From DATCRE01 sp964235605 (GTDB lineage: Bacteria > Bacteroidota > Bacteroidia > Cytophagales > Cyclobacteriaceae), in NCBI GenBank assembly GCA_964235605.1, contig CAXSCR010000002.1, positions 124,001 through 188,000 on the forward strand: DNA of 64,000 nucleotides. The letters run 5' to 3'. The translations under genes were made by a program, and so were the position numbers. The notes beneath the pieces were generated by a model, which had not been told where the DNA came from, made no database searches, and saw only the letters and a list, made by a program, of their open reading frames with translations. Positions 25,520 to 35,879 of this stretch are shown piece after piece; positions within the stretch are counted from its first letter, which is position 1; every line of letters starts with the position of its first letter.

Positions 25520-26875
25520 CTATTGGCCGGCTTGGAAAATAAAACTCCACCCACTGCAAGGATTGTAAAATTCATAAATGTCCGTGCTATATCGGTAAAC
25601 GTAGGTGTTGTCACCCTCTGTCAACTGATCCAAATAGATATCAATATTATCTGTATTAGCATCGGGATTTTGATTTCCGAATAACGTAATAGCTGGGGCA
25701 AATTCAAATTTGAGGTTATTGTCAATAAGCGTAGCGGTAAATTTTTTTAAAGCAAAGGTAAAAGAACCGTCCTTATTCTGCAGTGCAAATCCAATGGCAA
25801 AAAGGGGAGGTTGACCGGAAAGAGGATAGTTGTAATAAAGTTGCATGCTCACCGCTCCTGTTATATCTGCTGCAATATCAGATCCCTCAGAAATACCATT
25901 ATTAAAAATATAATTAATATCAGCTCCATAAAAGTCTGTTAATTCTACAAAAGACCTCCCGGAAACATCAAGGAGCGAAGTTTCAAATCTCACGGCATGA
26001 TTTGCTGAAGTAACGCCTTCATAGGCATGAGTTGGAATAGCATTACCACAAGCTGTCAGCGATGCGTCAGTCAGGTTATTAAGCTTAATGCTTTTTATCG
26101 TTATAGCGTTGCTTAAAAACGTACCCACAAGCGGTGTATCAAATACAATTGAGTCTCCCTTAATAATGTATGGTGTGCTGAAATCTATAGACTGCGTAAC
26201 TGCTGTGTTCATTTTTTTTGAAGCTGAATTAAAACTGATCGTTCTTGTAAATGCATCCATTGATGTATACAGAATTAAATCTTTGGCTTCATAAGTGATT
26301 TTAAAAGAAGATGTGAATTTGTGGATATCCTCAGACATGGTATTTAGATTATTGGCAATCGCAATACCTAATAAATCGGAATCAGTGGAACTAGCTTCTT
26401 CAAAAACAAGTGTGGTAGGGGTAGATAAATCTGTTTTACTTTTGAAAATCAAATTACCATTAGGTATTTTATCAACATAAACGAATTCAAATTCTCCTCC
26501 AAAGCTTGCCTGATTCTGTTCAAATAGAAAACTAAAGAATGAATAATTTTCAAAAATAAGTTCAAGACTTAGTGAATTATCAATTCGATAGGAAATGGAT
26601 TTATCATAAAATTCTCCATCGTTTTGGCTAATATCAGTCTTGATATTAACACGATTATCATTATCAAATTTTAAAAGCACATAATATGAACCCGCTCCAG
26701 ATTCAGGAGTATACTTAATTCTCCATCCATTTACTGGGGCAATAAGATCTGCTTTTAATGAAGCAATAGCTTCTGCAACACGCTCGTCTGCTGTTTTATC
26801 AAATACACCATCGTCATCTTTACAGGATGTTAAGATGATAAGTGCAACAAAAAATATATAAATTCCTTTTTTCAT
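25520..26875 (-). CDS. DUF4302 domain-containing lipoprotein
   Basis: This 451-aa lipoprotein has a signal peptide MKKGIYIFFVALIILTSC with the lipid Cys at residue 18. The segment ADERVAEAIASLKADLIAP, followed by VNGWRIKYTPESG, is the hallmark start of DUF4302, a family of Bacteroidota surface lipoproteins found beside SusC/SusD pairs. The rest is beta-rich with many Phe and Asp. Its start overlaps the stop of the zinc metallohydrolase gene by 4 nt, so they are translationally coupled. It is probably an accessory glycan- or ligand-binding lipoprotein of the import complex. The biochemical role is not known. Confidence 0.85.
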   Translation of the reverse strand: MKKGIYIFFVALIILTSCKDDDGVFDKTADERVAEAIASLKADLIAPVNGWRIKYTPESGAGSYYVLLKFDNDNRVNIKTDISQNDGEFYDKSISYRIDNSLSLELIFENYSFFSFLFEQNQASFGGEFEFVYVDKIPNGNLIFKSKTDLSTPTTLVFEEASSTDSDLLGIAIANNLNTMSEDIHKFTSSFKITYEAKDLILYTSMDAFTRTISFNSASKKMNTAVTQSIDFSTPYIIKGDSIVFDTPLVGTFLSNAITIKSIKLNNLTDASLTACGNAIPTHAYEGVTSANHAVRFETSLLDVSGRSFVELTDFYGADINYIFNNGISEGSDIAADITGAVSMQLYYNYPLSGQPPLFAIGFALQNKDGSFTFALKKFTATLIDNNLKFEFAPAITLFGNQNPDANTDNIDIYLDQLTEGDNTYVYRYSTDIYEFYNPCSGWSFIFQAGQ

Positions 26876-27747
26876 TGTTGTAGCTTGTCTTGAATCAAAT
26901 TCCGAACATCTATAAGATCAATACCAGTGTATTGCTTGTAATGTGCCAGAATCGAGGTGTATTTACTTCTTAGCTTAGCGCGCCCTTCATTTCGAGCAAC
27001 ACAATTGGCACTTGTACAATTAACCCCCTCGTCAATGATATAATTTTCGTAGAAGTTCTCATCGAATAGCAAAAACGCAACGGTTTCAGCAAAGTCTTCA
27101 TTGGCAGAAACCGTAGCATAGGGTGATACAAAACCGTTTTGCAAAGCTTCTTCTTCTGTTACATTATACCATGAGCTTGCTGAAGTATAGCCCTGGGGCG
27201 AAATTTTATTAAAGTTTGCTGGTAAGTTATAGCGTTGATGAATAATGTGAGCGAATTCATGATAGATGGTTCCCAGTTGTCTTAACACCCACAATTTATT
27301 GTTTTCATCTATGTCATTTACTTCGGTTAGTGTTATTCTCGCGCCCGCATCTGCTGTGCCTAAAGTAACCGTTCCATTGTCATTAAAGATTGAAGAACCA
27401 ATAAAAACCATTTCAGCAGGAACATGATCTTTAAAAAATCTTCTTCCATTGGCGACACTTATGAAAGGCTCAATCCAATAACTTGTTAAAAAGTCTAACA
27501 TTGGTACCACAAGCTCTTCCTTCGGTGGACTTACTCTTTTTGTGGGTTCCACATAACGATCAACATATTTATACCTAACCGCTACACCATATTCATCTGT
27601 GAAATTGGTTTGTATGTATTGATCAATCTCACTATGAGAAGTGGGCTCTGCTTTTAAAGGGGTCTCAATTGACTCGTCTTTATAACAGGATGAAATTGTC
27701 AATGACAATAAACCGATAAGACACAATACTGCTATTTTAATTTTCAT
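26872..27747 (-). CDS. Substrate import-associated zinc metallohydrolase lipoprotein
   Basis: This 291-aa lipoprotein has the lipid Cys at residue 21 (TISSC). The zinc motif HEFAH lies at residues 163-167, with a further His at 170 (IYHEFAHIIHQRYN) and a downstream NEDFAETVAFL segment likely to give the third ligand. This matches the family described as substrate import-associated zinc metallohydrolase lipoproteins (TIGR04549), which are encoded with SusC/SusD pairs. It would process a peptide or other substrate at the cell surface before import. The gene order here (SusC, SusD, hydrolase, DUF4302) is the usual one for the family. The natural substrate is not known. Confidence 0.88.
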   Translation of the reverse strand: MKIKIAVLCLIGLLSLTISSCYKDESIETPLKAEPTSHSEIDQYIQTNFTDEYGVAVRYKYVDRYVEPTKRVSPPKEELVVPMLDFLTSYWIEPFISVANGRRFFKDHVPAEMVFIGSSIFNDNGTVTLGTADAGARITLTEVNDIDENNKLWVLRQLGTIYHEFAHIIHQRYNLPANFNKISPQGYTSASSWYNVTEEEALQNGFVSPYATVSANEDFAETVAFLLFDENFYENYIIDEGVNCTSANCVARNEGRAKLRSKYTSILAHYKQYTGIDLIDVRNLIQDKLQQ

Positions 27748-27772
27748 CTCTCAACCATCATTTTATATAACA

Positions 27773-29221
27773 CTATCTCGGATTAGGCTCTAAACCACCG
27801 ACATCAATGGCAGCTTGTGGTATTTGAATTACTTTACGTTTATCATCAGCTGACAGCGTAATAGGTCCGTCAGGCAACTCATGAATTACAGGAATTTGGT
27901 AGCGCTTTATGTCAAACCATCGTAATCCTTCATGCATAAATTCTTTCACCCGCTCATCCATTAAATAACGGAATAAGTTTTCTTGATCGTTTCCCGTACC
28001 GTAAGTGTCATCAAGTAAATCTAGTGTAAGCGTTGTATCTCCATCATATCGCTTAGTTGCAAGTAATTGAATATCGTCCAAAGCCAATTGGAGTTGACCC
28101 TGGAAAATATAAGATTCAGCCCTGTTAAGCAGAACTTCCTCACCCCTAAAGCCAAGGAAAATAATATAGTTATAACCTACGTTTGAAGTTAGACTGCTTC
28201 TTTCAAATAGAAACTCAAATTTTGAAAGCGCGGCACCTTCATCAGACCCGACAACCCAGGATGGAAATTTTCTATTATCATCTGCACCAAATGGATTAGC
28301 ATCATAAATATCCTTATACAAACCATTGGACATCCAAAAGCCAACATTTGGTCTATGAAAATTAGTTACTTGTCGCATCAGTAAGATGTTGCTATCATCA
28401 TTGGGTGAAGTATATAACCTTGCGTATTCGGCATCGTTTATCTTCTCTGCCAACAGAGCAGATATATCTTTAACAAATACATCTGGATTTGCGCCCAATA
28501 GTTGCGAACTGTAATCTATACACTTATCTAATTCACCTTTGTATAAATAAAATCTTGATGCAAGTGCGAGGCCGGCTCTTGCTGTGAAATGATATTTTCC
28601 TGAATTAGCATAGAAGCTATCATCTACGAGTTTCAAACCAGCTAGAATATCCTTTTCCACTTTATTATATACCTCTTTAACTGATAGTCTAGTGTATTTT
28701 TTAATGAATTCTCTTTCGGGCTCAGTTACATATGGAATGCCTAAATCTGTACTCGCTGTACTACTATTATAATGTTTGGCAAATAGATTGACCAGCATAA
28801 AATGTCCATACGCACGCGCTAGCAACGCTTCACCTTTAACAGCATCTCTTCTTGATTTCTCTCCTGGAAGATCATCTATTACCGCTAACACTTCATTGGT
28901 ATGCGCTATCGCATCATAGGTCGATGTCCAAAAATTTGTTGGTGTATCTTGCTTTGTGCCTGTGAACTCTAACCATGAATAGGCCTGATTATGTTCTGGT
29001 AATTTTTGCGTACTAGAAATGTATGACACGTTATCACTCATCCATTCATCGAACGTGTAACCTGCGCTTGAATACGCATTCGTAATAAGCTGCGAAGCTT
29101 TATCTAATGTGTTTAGTTCTACCCGATTATCAGGCGGTTCATCTAGAAATGACCCGCATCCCGATAGAATCAACAGGGTGAACACAACCAAACAGATATT
29201 TATATTTTTTACTTTTTTCAT
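27773..29221 (-). CDS. RagB/SusD family nutrient uptake outer membrane lipoprotein
   Basis: The protein has 482 aa from ATG 29221, chosen because it begins with the lipoprotein signal (MKKVKNINICLVVFTLLI, lipobox LSGC). An upstream start would precede it by 8 residues. The N-terminal helical repeats (ASQLITNAYSSAGY; GEALLARAYGHFMLVNLF) and the C-terminal signature (YLMDERVKEFMHEGLRWFDIKRY) are typical SusD/RagB. It forms the lid on the SusC barrel and captures substrate at the cell surface. The SusC gene lies 13 bp upstream but carries an in-frame stop, so this SusD may lack a full partner in this strain. Confidence 0.93.
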   Translation of the reverse strand: MKKVKNINICLVVFTLLILSGCGSFLDEPPDNRVELNTLDKASQLITNAYSSAGYTFDEWMSDNVSYISSTQKLPEHNQAYSWLEFTGTKQDTPTNFWTSTYDAIAHTNEVLAVIDDLPGEKSRRDAVKGEALLARAYGHFMLVNLFAKHYNSSTASTDLGIPYVTEPEREFIKKYTRLSVKEVYNKVEKDILAGLKLVDDSFYANSGKYHFTARAGLALASRFYLYKGELDKCIDYSSQLLGANPDVFVKDISALLAEKINDAEYARLYTSPNDDSNILLMRQVTNFHRPNVGFWMSNGLYKDIYDANPFGADDNRKFPSWVVGSDEGAALSKFEFLFERSSLTSNVGYNYIIFLGFRGEEVLLNRAESYIFQGQLQLALDDIQLLATKRYDGDTTLTLDLLDDTYGTGNDQENLFRYLMDERVKEFMHEGLRWFDIKRYQIPVIHELPDGPITLSADDKRKVIQIPQAAIDVGGLEPNPR

Positions 29222-29234
29222 CGTGATCAATATC

Positions 29235-32200
29235 TTAAAATCCAATAGAAATTGCAGTTGTTATAAGTTTAGGTTGCGGCATGGCGACACCACCTGTGTT
29301 AAAGAATTCGGGGTCTTGACCCTTGAGCAATTTATCAGTGTAGAGCAATGCTAAATTTTGACCTTCAATTGAAAGCTGGGCTGTTCTAGCGCCAATTTTT
29401 CGAATGATATTTTTCGGTAAGTTATAAGCTAATCTTACGGATTTTAATCGAACATAAGTTCCATCAGCAACGCGTGCCGTGCTTTTGTTATATAAATCAT
29501 AAGCACTCAATTTATCTGAATTGTTACCACCTACAGTTGCCTGGTCAAGTATTACAGGAACATTGGTTACTTGTTCATCGCCAGGTACAACCCAACGATC
29601 TTTAAAGCTTTTCGAGAATGAGTTAAAGTCTGTATATACGGGATTAAAAGCATCGTTAAGTCTAATCTTGTAATCAAATTTATATGATAGAAATACATTC
29701 AATGAAAAACTTTTATAGGTGAATATATTCGATAATCCCCCTGCACCTCTTGGTTCTGCAGAACCTTCATACTTTAATATGGTTGTTATGTTATCCCTGT
29801 CTTGAAGATCGTAGTTATGTACAACCTCACCATTATTGTTATAGAAGGTAGGTATACCCTGATTGTCTAGTCCTGCGAACTTTGTAGAGAACAAGCCTCT
29901 TCTTGGGCCGCCCAATACAGCTGCACCATCTTGCACAATGGCATCACCTAATCTTGGATTGTATTTTAGTCTTGTAATTTTATCTCGTGCGTAGCTAACA
30001 TTGAAGCTCGTAACCCAAGAGAAATTATGACCTGTATAGTTTACTGTGCTAAGTGCGAACTCTATACCATGCGTTTTCATGTCGCCGTAATTCCCAAGCT
30101 TGTAGGCATTGCCACCAACACCACTGGTTTGTAGAATACCAATAAGATCAAAGGCATTTCTATTGTAAGCATCCAGTGTACCTGTAATACGATTATCATA
30201 TATGCCAAAATCTAATCCTATATTAAATTCCTTTAGTTTTTCCCAGGTTAAGTTATTGTTTTTAAGGGATTCAATATATAAAAATGACTCTACGTCGTTT
30301 GGTCTTAATGTAACATCTGGCCTTAAGGTTAACTCTGCGCTTGTTTTTTCGTCAAGATTGGCTGTAAGTCCATAGGTTGCTCTTAGTTTTAAATAATTCA
30401 GCCATGAATAATCTATAAAACCGGCTTTATCAATATTCCATGCGCCACTTATATTCCATGTGGGTAAGTAACGAGCAGTATTTATTTTACCTAATCGGTT
30501 CGTGCCATCATAGCGAATGGTACCATTAAAAACATATTTTTCATTAAATGAGTAAGCGCCGTTTATGAATACACCTGCAAAGCGTTCACGATTAATAGAA
30601 AGCGCTGAGGTGCTTATTCCCTGGGCATTAAGAAATTCTATGATGGAAGGATCCGTATTAACTATTCCACCACTTTCATAAACAACGCCAATACCATCGG
30701 CCCTTCTGTAACTTCTATCTAAATATTTAATTTCCTGCCCCGCTAAAATATTGATACTATGAAGTGTATTAATAGTGCGTGACCAGTTTAAACTGTTTCT
30801 GATATAGTAATATTTAAGTTGATCTTCTTCAATGTTGTTAAATCCACCTTCTGGTAAGACTACCCGTTTCTGTCCTGGGTTATTAGGATCTTCGAAGAGC
30901 AATGGATTAGCATCTTGAATGTATTGGGTATCATCGGCGCGATAAGCCTCCGCTTGATTTGAATTTTCATGAATTACATGTTCCCTACGTGTTGTCGCTG
31001 AACGTATTTGAAGTGTACTTTTAAAAAGTAAGTTTTCTTTTATATCATAGTTAATATCTGCTTGTGTTGATATATCGCCAACGTTGATGGTAATATAATT
31101 TAATTCAATTTCCTTTAGAATATTAAAAGGTGCAAAGTTCCGTCTGAAATATTCTAAGTTTCCCTCGCTATCATATGCACGCATAGAGCGACTTGTATTT
31201 AGCGCATAGTTGAAAGGATTAATATCAAAATCTCTTTTGAACCTGCCTGTGATTGGATCAAAGTCTCTTTGTTGTGATCCTGGAACTTGTTGTTGTCTAA
31301 AGTTGCCGGTTAGTTTAAGATCAAGTAAAAGCTTCTTGGTAAATTGAAAGCTATTCTTGGCTGTGCCTATGTAGCGTTTTACTTTATCTGCTACTGATTG
31401 ACCGTTGTCATTAAGAAAGCTTAGTGAGTAATAGCTGGTGTGTTTATCTGTACCTGTTGTAAAGCTTAAAGAATGTTGTTGCTGCAAAGAGTAATCTTTA
31501 TATAGCACACCAAACCAATCTGTGTTTGCTGATTCATATTCATGTAAATATTTCTCATTCAAATAACCATTGTTGCCCCAGTTAATCTCCTTATCATTTA
31601 TTTCTGAAAACATTTTACCCATGGCACCATAATTCGGTGCTTTTACGGCTGTGGTTATGTCAATTAATCCTTTCTCATACATCTCTCTATACACAGACAT
31701 TTCATCGGCTGAATTCATAATATCAAACTACCCCTCAGACGGTCTTAAGTGAATGGAGAAATTGCCAGAGTAATTAATCCTAGTTTCGCCAGCTCTACCT
31801 TTTTTAGTAGTAATAACAATGACTCCATTTTTTGCGCGCGTACCGTAGAGTGCTGTTGCAGAGGCATCTTTAAGAATATTCTGTGATAATATGTCATCTG
31901 GATTTAGACCAGCAATTGATGATGCTGTTAAGGTATTTGCATTTCCAGTTAGAATATCGCTCGCAGTGGTGGCGCTTAGATCTTCAAGAATTACACCGTC
32001 AACCACCATAAGTGGTTGTGTATTTCCGTTAATGGATGTGTTGCCTCTAATTCGGATCTTTGGACTTGTACCAAACGTTCCAGAAACATTATCGACGGTA
32101 ACACCAGCCACGCGCCCTTCCAACATTTGGCTTGCATCTGTTATGCCCGACATTTTAATGTCAGACATTTTAACTGTGGTTGAAGAACCGGTAAAAAGTT

Positions 32201-32549
32201 TTCTTTCTACTTCTTGAAATCCTGTAATTACGACTTCTTTTAATTCTGTAGTTTCTGATTCAAGCTGAACATTAACTTGATTTCTACGATTTACAGCTTC
32301 TTGCTTAGTTGCATAGCCTATGAAGGAGAATATAAGGGTATCTGTATCAGAGTTGAGCGTTAATGAATAATTGCCATCAGCATCAGTCATAGTTCCTTTA
32401 GTGGCATTCTTTATTTGAACACTAACACCTGGTAACGCTATCCCCTCTTTTGCAGCGCTTACTCTGCCTGAGACTTTTGATTCTTGTGCATTTGCATGTA
32501 TGAGAATACCGAACAGTAAAATGACCTCTGAAATTAGAAATTTCTTCAT
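29235..32549 (-). pseudogene. SusC/RagA TonB-linked outer membrane receptor, broken by one in-frame TAG
   Basis: The N-terminal part (31728-32549, 273 codons) has a signal peptide, a CarboxypepD_reg-like domain (about 27-95) and the plug, with MLEGRVAGVTV, IRIRGNTSINGN and DASATALYGTRAKNGVIVI. It ends RPSEG-TAG at 31728-31730. The next codons in the same frame read FDIMNSADEMSVYREMYEKG and run on through the whole barrel to 29235 (QPKLITTAISIGF). There is no frameshift. Replacing TAG by a sense codon such as CAG restores a normal protein of about 1104 aa. It is either a young nonsense mutation, a sequencing error or, less likely, a read-through site. The downstream fragment has an ATG at 31718 but no signal peptide. 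Confidence 0.85.
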
Positions 32550-32896
32550 GCTTTGTGCTTATGAATTTTAATATTTCATTTTATTGATATCGAGATTAGC
32601 TTATTCAAATCCGCCTCTCGCGGTATGCCACTTAAAAAGCGTAAATTAGAAATTAAGGTTAACAATTCAATGGTAAGCTTAGCCGGTGACTATTAATTAT
32701 TTTTGCAAATGATTGAACAACAGCACTCTTGCCGTAACAGCGCGTGACATTAGTAAAGTTCAATAGCAATCAGAAAAATAGCTAAATAAACCTAAATTTT
32801 GAACGAGCAAGTCTAAACTTATGCAAGGGCCAATGAAAAATCAATCTGTTATTTATAAGGAATAACAGTTTAAGTTATCAATTTAGAACACGAAGC
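32550..32896. other. Intergenic region upstream of SusC locus
   Basis: No gene was found. The region should contain the promoter of the minus-strand import locus. No ECF sigma or anti-sigma gene, the usual regulators, lies nearby. No clear promoter element was recognised. Confidence 0.4.
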
Positions 32897-32932
32897 AAAA
32901 GAAAAGGCTGCTCAATTGGGAAGCCTTTCTTT
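32897..32932 (-). terminator. Terminator downstream of beta-helix pseudogene
   Basis: AAAAGAAAAGGCT and AGCCTTTCTTTT form an approximately 12-bp stem with one bulged A. Read on the minus strand it ends in a T-rich run (TTTTCTTTTG). It lies 12 nt after the ancestral stop of the pseudogene. Confidence 0.6.
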
Positions 32933-32944
32933 TATAATATTCAT

Positions 32945-33939
32945 TTATAAATATTGACTCGCTCCTATATCGTAGGCAGCACCCTGTAATAGTGCTTTTA
33001 TTAAAATAATCTACTGCAATATTGGAGTCTGTTATATCGAATCCGGCGTCTATAACGGGGAAGGCTTCTTGAAGCGATAATGATGCATGTGAATTTATAA
33101 ACTGCACATCAGCAATGACTAATGTTATATAATTATTTGACATATCTACATGCATTGGGTTACATGCTTAATGATATAAGAACCGCCGGGATTCACCTAT
33201 AATGTTGTTCTTTACAATATTCATATGAACCTTATCTACAAATATGTCCAAACCATTTCCTATTGATTATAGTATTATTAATAATGCTATACCCCGCTCA
33301 TCACAGAATATTTCCATATCACCGCATTAAAATAATGTTTACCATTGTTAGCTAAATCAAAAACGAATATTCCTAACTAAAGCTACCCTGATGTGGTTCC
33401 ACAGAGGTCAGCATTCATCTACACATTGTAATCGAACACAGCATGGTATTAATATCAAATGGGCAATGATATTAATATGCGTTTTTAAAAGTATATCCAT
33501 GGAACCTAGTACTTTAATAATTTAACTTGGCGCAATGAATTAATTATTAATTCACGTTACATGTAGTGTGAGCGATAATGATTGGGTTTTCAATTTTGCC
33601 ATTAAGATTAATAAACTCAAGGCTTCCATATTTTACAGCAGCGTCGAGACAGATCACATCACCAGGTTTGAGGGCAAGTTTTTCTCCATCAATAAGAACT
33701 ACGTTAGAAGGAACAATGAATTTGCAAGTTTTACAATCAACTGCCTTTTCAGCAAAGGAATGAATACCACTTATATTGAGACTAAAAGGCTGATCATTAC
33801 TTGGATTGGCAGCGACTTCTTCTAATACGGCTGGTGAAATAAATTCGTCCTCATCAGCACATCTTGATAACGAAAATACAGCTACTGATATTAAAAATGC
33901 GATTTTTAAGGAAGTGGCGAATCTTAAATTGTAGATCAT
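32945..33939 (-). pseudogene. Decayed right-handed beta-helix lipoprotein gene
   Basis: The 5' part (33547-33939) keeps a lipoprotein-like signal (lipobox near LSRC). A characteristic segment follows (CKTCKFIVPSNVVLIDGEKL, then KPGDVICLDAAVKYG), as at the start of parallel beta-helix proteins of Bacteroidota, and then a stop. The 3' part resumes near 33155 (FPVIDAGFDITDSNIAVDYF). After one more frame change it ends in QGAAYDIGASQYL and TAA at 32945-32947, the usual C-terminal box of such proteins. Between them (33160-33540) the frame is lost, and an internal segment is probably deleted as well, since intact members are longer. No function is expected today. Confidence 0.7.
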
Positions 33940-34235
33940 AGTTAGTATTTTAAATAAGTAAAATTGTGTGTAGAATTTTCGTCAACTATAACAGAAATAT
34001 TCTTTATGCATTCTAACGCTAAGAATTGTTGTTTTAGTTTCTCTATTTATACCAGATGCCCTATTATCTGGTCGAATGACTAATAATCTGTTGAGTGGAT
34101 CTAATGCACTGATCAATGGATCGTTGTTGACTAACAAACGAGATTATTGATTATATTAATTATTTAGCGGCATTGCTATATTAACCATTTACCATTTTGC
34201 TTTAAAGATTATGAATAGTACTTACTACTTTTAAA

Positions 34236-35876
34236 ATGAGAAAGCTGTTTTTATCACTATTCTGCGTGTTATCTTCATTTGTTGTTTACCCGCAAGTATT
34301 CTCTTCATCTAACCTTCCAATAATCGTTATTAATACAAATGGCAGCCCGATCACCGACGATCCTAAGGTCTTTGCTGATATGGGTATTATTAATAATGGC
34401 GTAGGACAGCTTAATCAACTTACCGATCCATTTAATGATTACAATGGAAAAATTGGCATTGAATTCAGAGGGTCTTCTTCTCAAGGCTTCCCTAAAAAGC
34501 CATATGGTATTGAACTCCAGGATTTAACTGGTGTTGGCATCAGTGCTTCTATATTGGGAATGCCGGCAGAAGAAGATTGGACTTTAAATGCAACGTACAA
34601 TGATAAAAGCTTAATGCGAGATGTGTTAGCATATAACCTTGGCGGGGATTTAGGTCACTATGTACCACGAACGCGATATTGTGAGCTAGTTATAAACAAC
34701 GAGTATCAAGGTATCTACATAGTTATTGAGAAAATAAAGAGAGATAAAAATCGTGTAGACATAAGTAAGTTAGACCCTACAGAAATAAGTGGTGATAATC
34801 TAACAGGTGGATATATATTAAAAATAGATAAAAATACAGGTAGCAGTTCTTCGGGGTTCAGTTCAATTGTACCTCCATTAAACAGAAGCGGCAGTCAAAG
34901 TATTTATTATCAATTTGAATATCCTGACTATTCAGATTTAGCTAGTGAACAGCAGACATACATTATCAATTACGTTCGAAATTTCGAAACTATACTAAAT
35001 GGTAGCACCTTCAGTGATCCTGTAAATGGGTATAGTAAATATATCGATATAAATTCTTTTGTAGATTTTCTAATCATCAATGAAATCAGTAAAAATGTTG
35101 ACGGCTATCGTATTAGTACGTACATGCATAAAGATGTAAACTCAAAAGGTGGCAAACTTACCGTTGGTCCTATTTGGGATTATAATTTAGGGTATGGCAA
35201 TGCAGACTATTGTAATGGCTATAGCACACAGGGCTGGGCGTATGATTTTAACAGTGAGTGCAATAATGATGATTTGTTAGTTCCATTTTGGTGGAAGAAA
35301 TTGTTAACAGACCCAAACTTTGCTGCTGCATTGGGTAATCGTTGGAGTGAAGTACGTAAAAACATATTAAGCACAGAGACTATACATAACTATATGGATT
35401 CAATAGTCAATGTTTTGAACCAAGGATCGCAACAAAGAAATTTTCAAAAGTGGCCTAACTTAAACGAATATGTCTGGCCTAATTACGATTGGCAAGCTCA
35501 AACGACTTACCCCTTAGCTGTTAGTTGGATGAAAAATTGGATTACACAACGTATGAATTGGTTAGATGCAAATATGCCGGAGCCAACTACTGTATCAGTT
35601 GTAAAGGAAGTTGAGCTGACGGAGGACGTATCAGTATATCCTAATCCCTTTAATGACAATATTATTTTTGAGTATGAAATAAAGAAACCCGGTACTATTC
35701 AAATTGAACTTCAGGATATTATGGGTAAAAGCATAACTACGAAAGCGCAAACCCACCAAACCCCCGGGAAGTATCAAATCAATTTCAATAATTTGAATCT
35801 TCCTCAAGGAGTGTATTATGGAATTACTAATTATAACTCACTTTTAGTAAGTACTTCTAAATTATTCAAGCGATAA
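34236..35876 (+). CDS. CotH kinase family protein with T9SS type A sorting domain
   Basis: This 546-aa secreted protein has a signal peptide (about 1-20, MRKLFLSLFCVLSSFVVYPQ). A CotH domain follows (about 60-450): GIEFRGSSSQGFPKKPYG, YNDKSLMRDVLAYNLG, QGIYIVIEKIKRDKNRVDI and the acidic site GPIWDYNLGYGN. The C-terminal 80 residues (VYPNPFNDNIIFEYEI, then GVYYGITNYNS and KLFKR) form a T9SS type A domain. CotH homologues are atypical protein kinases, and related secreted proteins occur in many Bacteroidota. Its extracellular role here is unknown. It is a single gene, convergent with the SIMPL gene and separated from it by only 3 bp. Confidence 0.88.
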   Translation: MRKLFLSLFCVLSSFVVYPQVFSSSNLPIIVINTNGSPITDDPKVFADMGIINNGVGQLNQLTDPFNDYNGKIGIEFRGSSSQGFPKKPYGIELQDLTGVGISASILGMPAEEDWTLNATYNDKSLMRDVLAYNLGGDLGHYVPRTRYCELVINNEYQGIYIVIEKIKRDKNRVDISKLDPTEISGDNLTGGYILKIDKNTGSSSSGFSSIVPPLNRSGSQSIYYQFEYPDYSDLASEQQTYIINYVRNFETILNGSTFSDPVNGYSKYIDINSFVDFLIINEISKNVDGYRISTYMHKDVNSKGGKLTVGPIWDYNLGYGNADYCNGYSTQGWAYDFNSECNNDDLLVPFWWKKLLTDPNFAAALGNRWSEVRKNILSTETIHNYMDSIVNVLNQGSQQRNFQKWPNLNEYVWPNYDWQAQTTYPLAVSWMKNWITQRMNWLDANMPEPTTVSVVKEVELTEDVSVYPNPFNDNIIFEYEIKKPGTIQIELQDIMGKSITTKAQTHQTPGKYQINFNNLNLPQGVYYGITNYNSLLVSTSKLFKR

Positions 35877-35879
35877 TAG

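Noticed and set aside
31701..31718. Internal start of a separate 827-aa barrel protein at 31718
   Set aside because: The frame is continuous with the SusC N terminus apart from one TAG, and the fragment has no signal peptide or plug, so it is not an independent gene.
32883..33155. Independent 90-aa protein
   Set aside because: Its first half matches the end of a beta-helix protein and its second half is out of frame with QGAAYDIGASQYL. It is part of the pseudogene.
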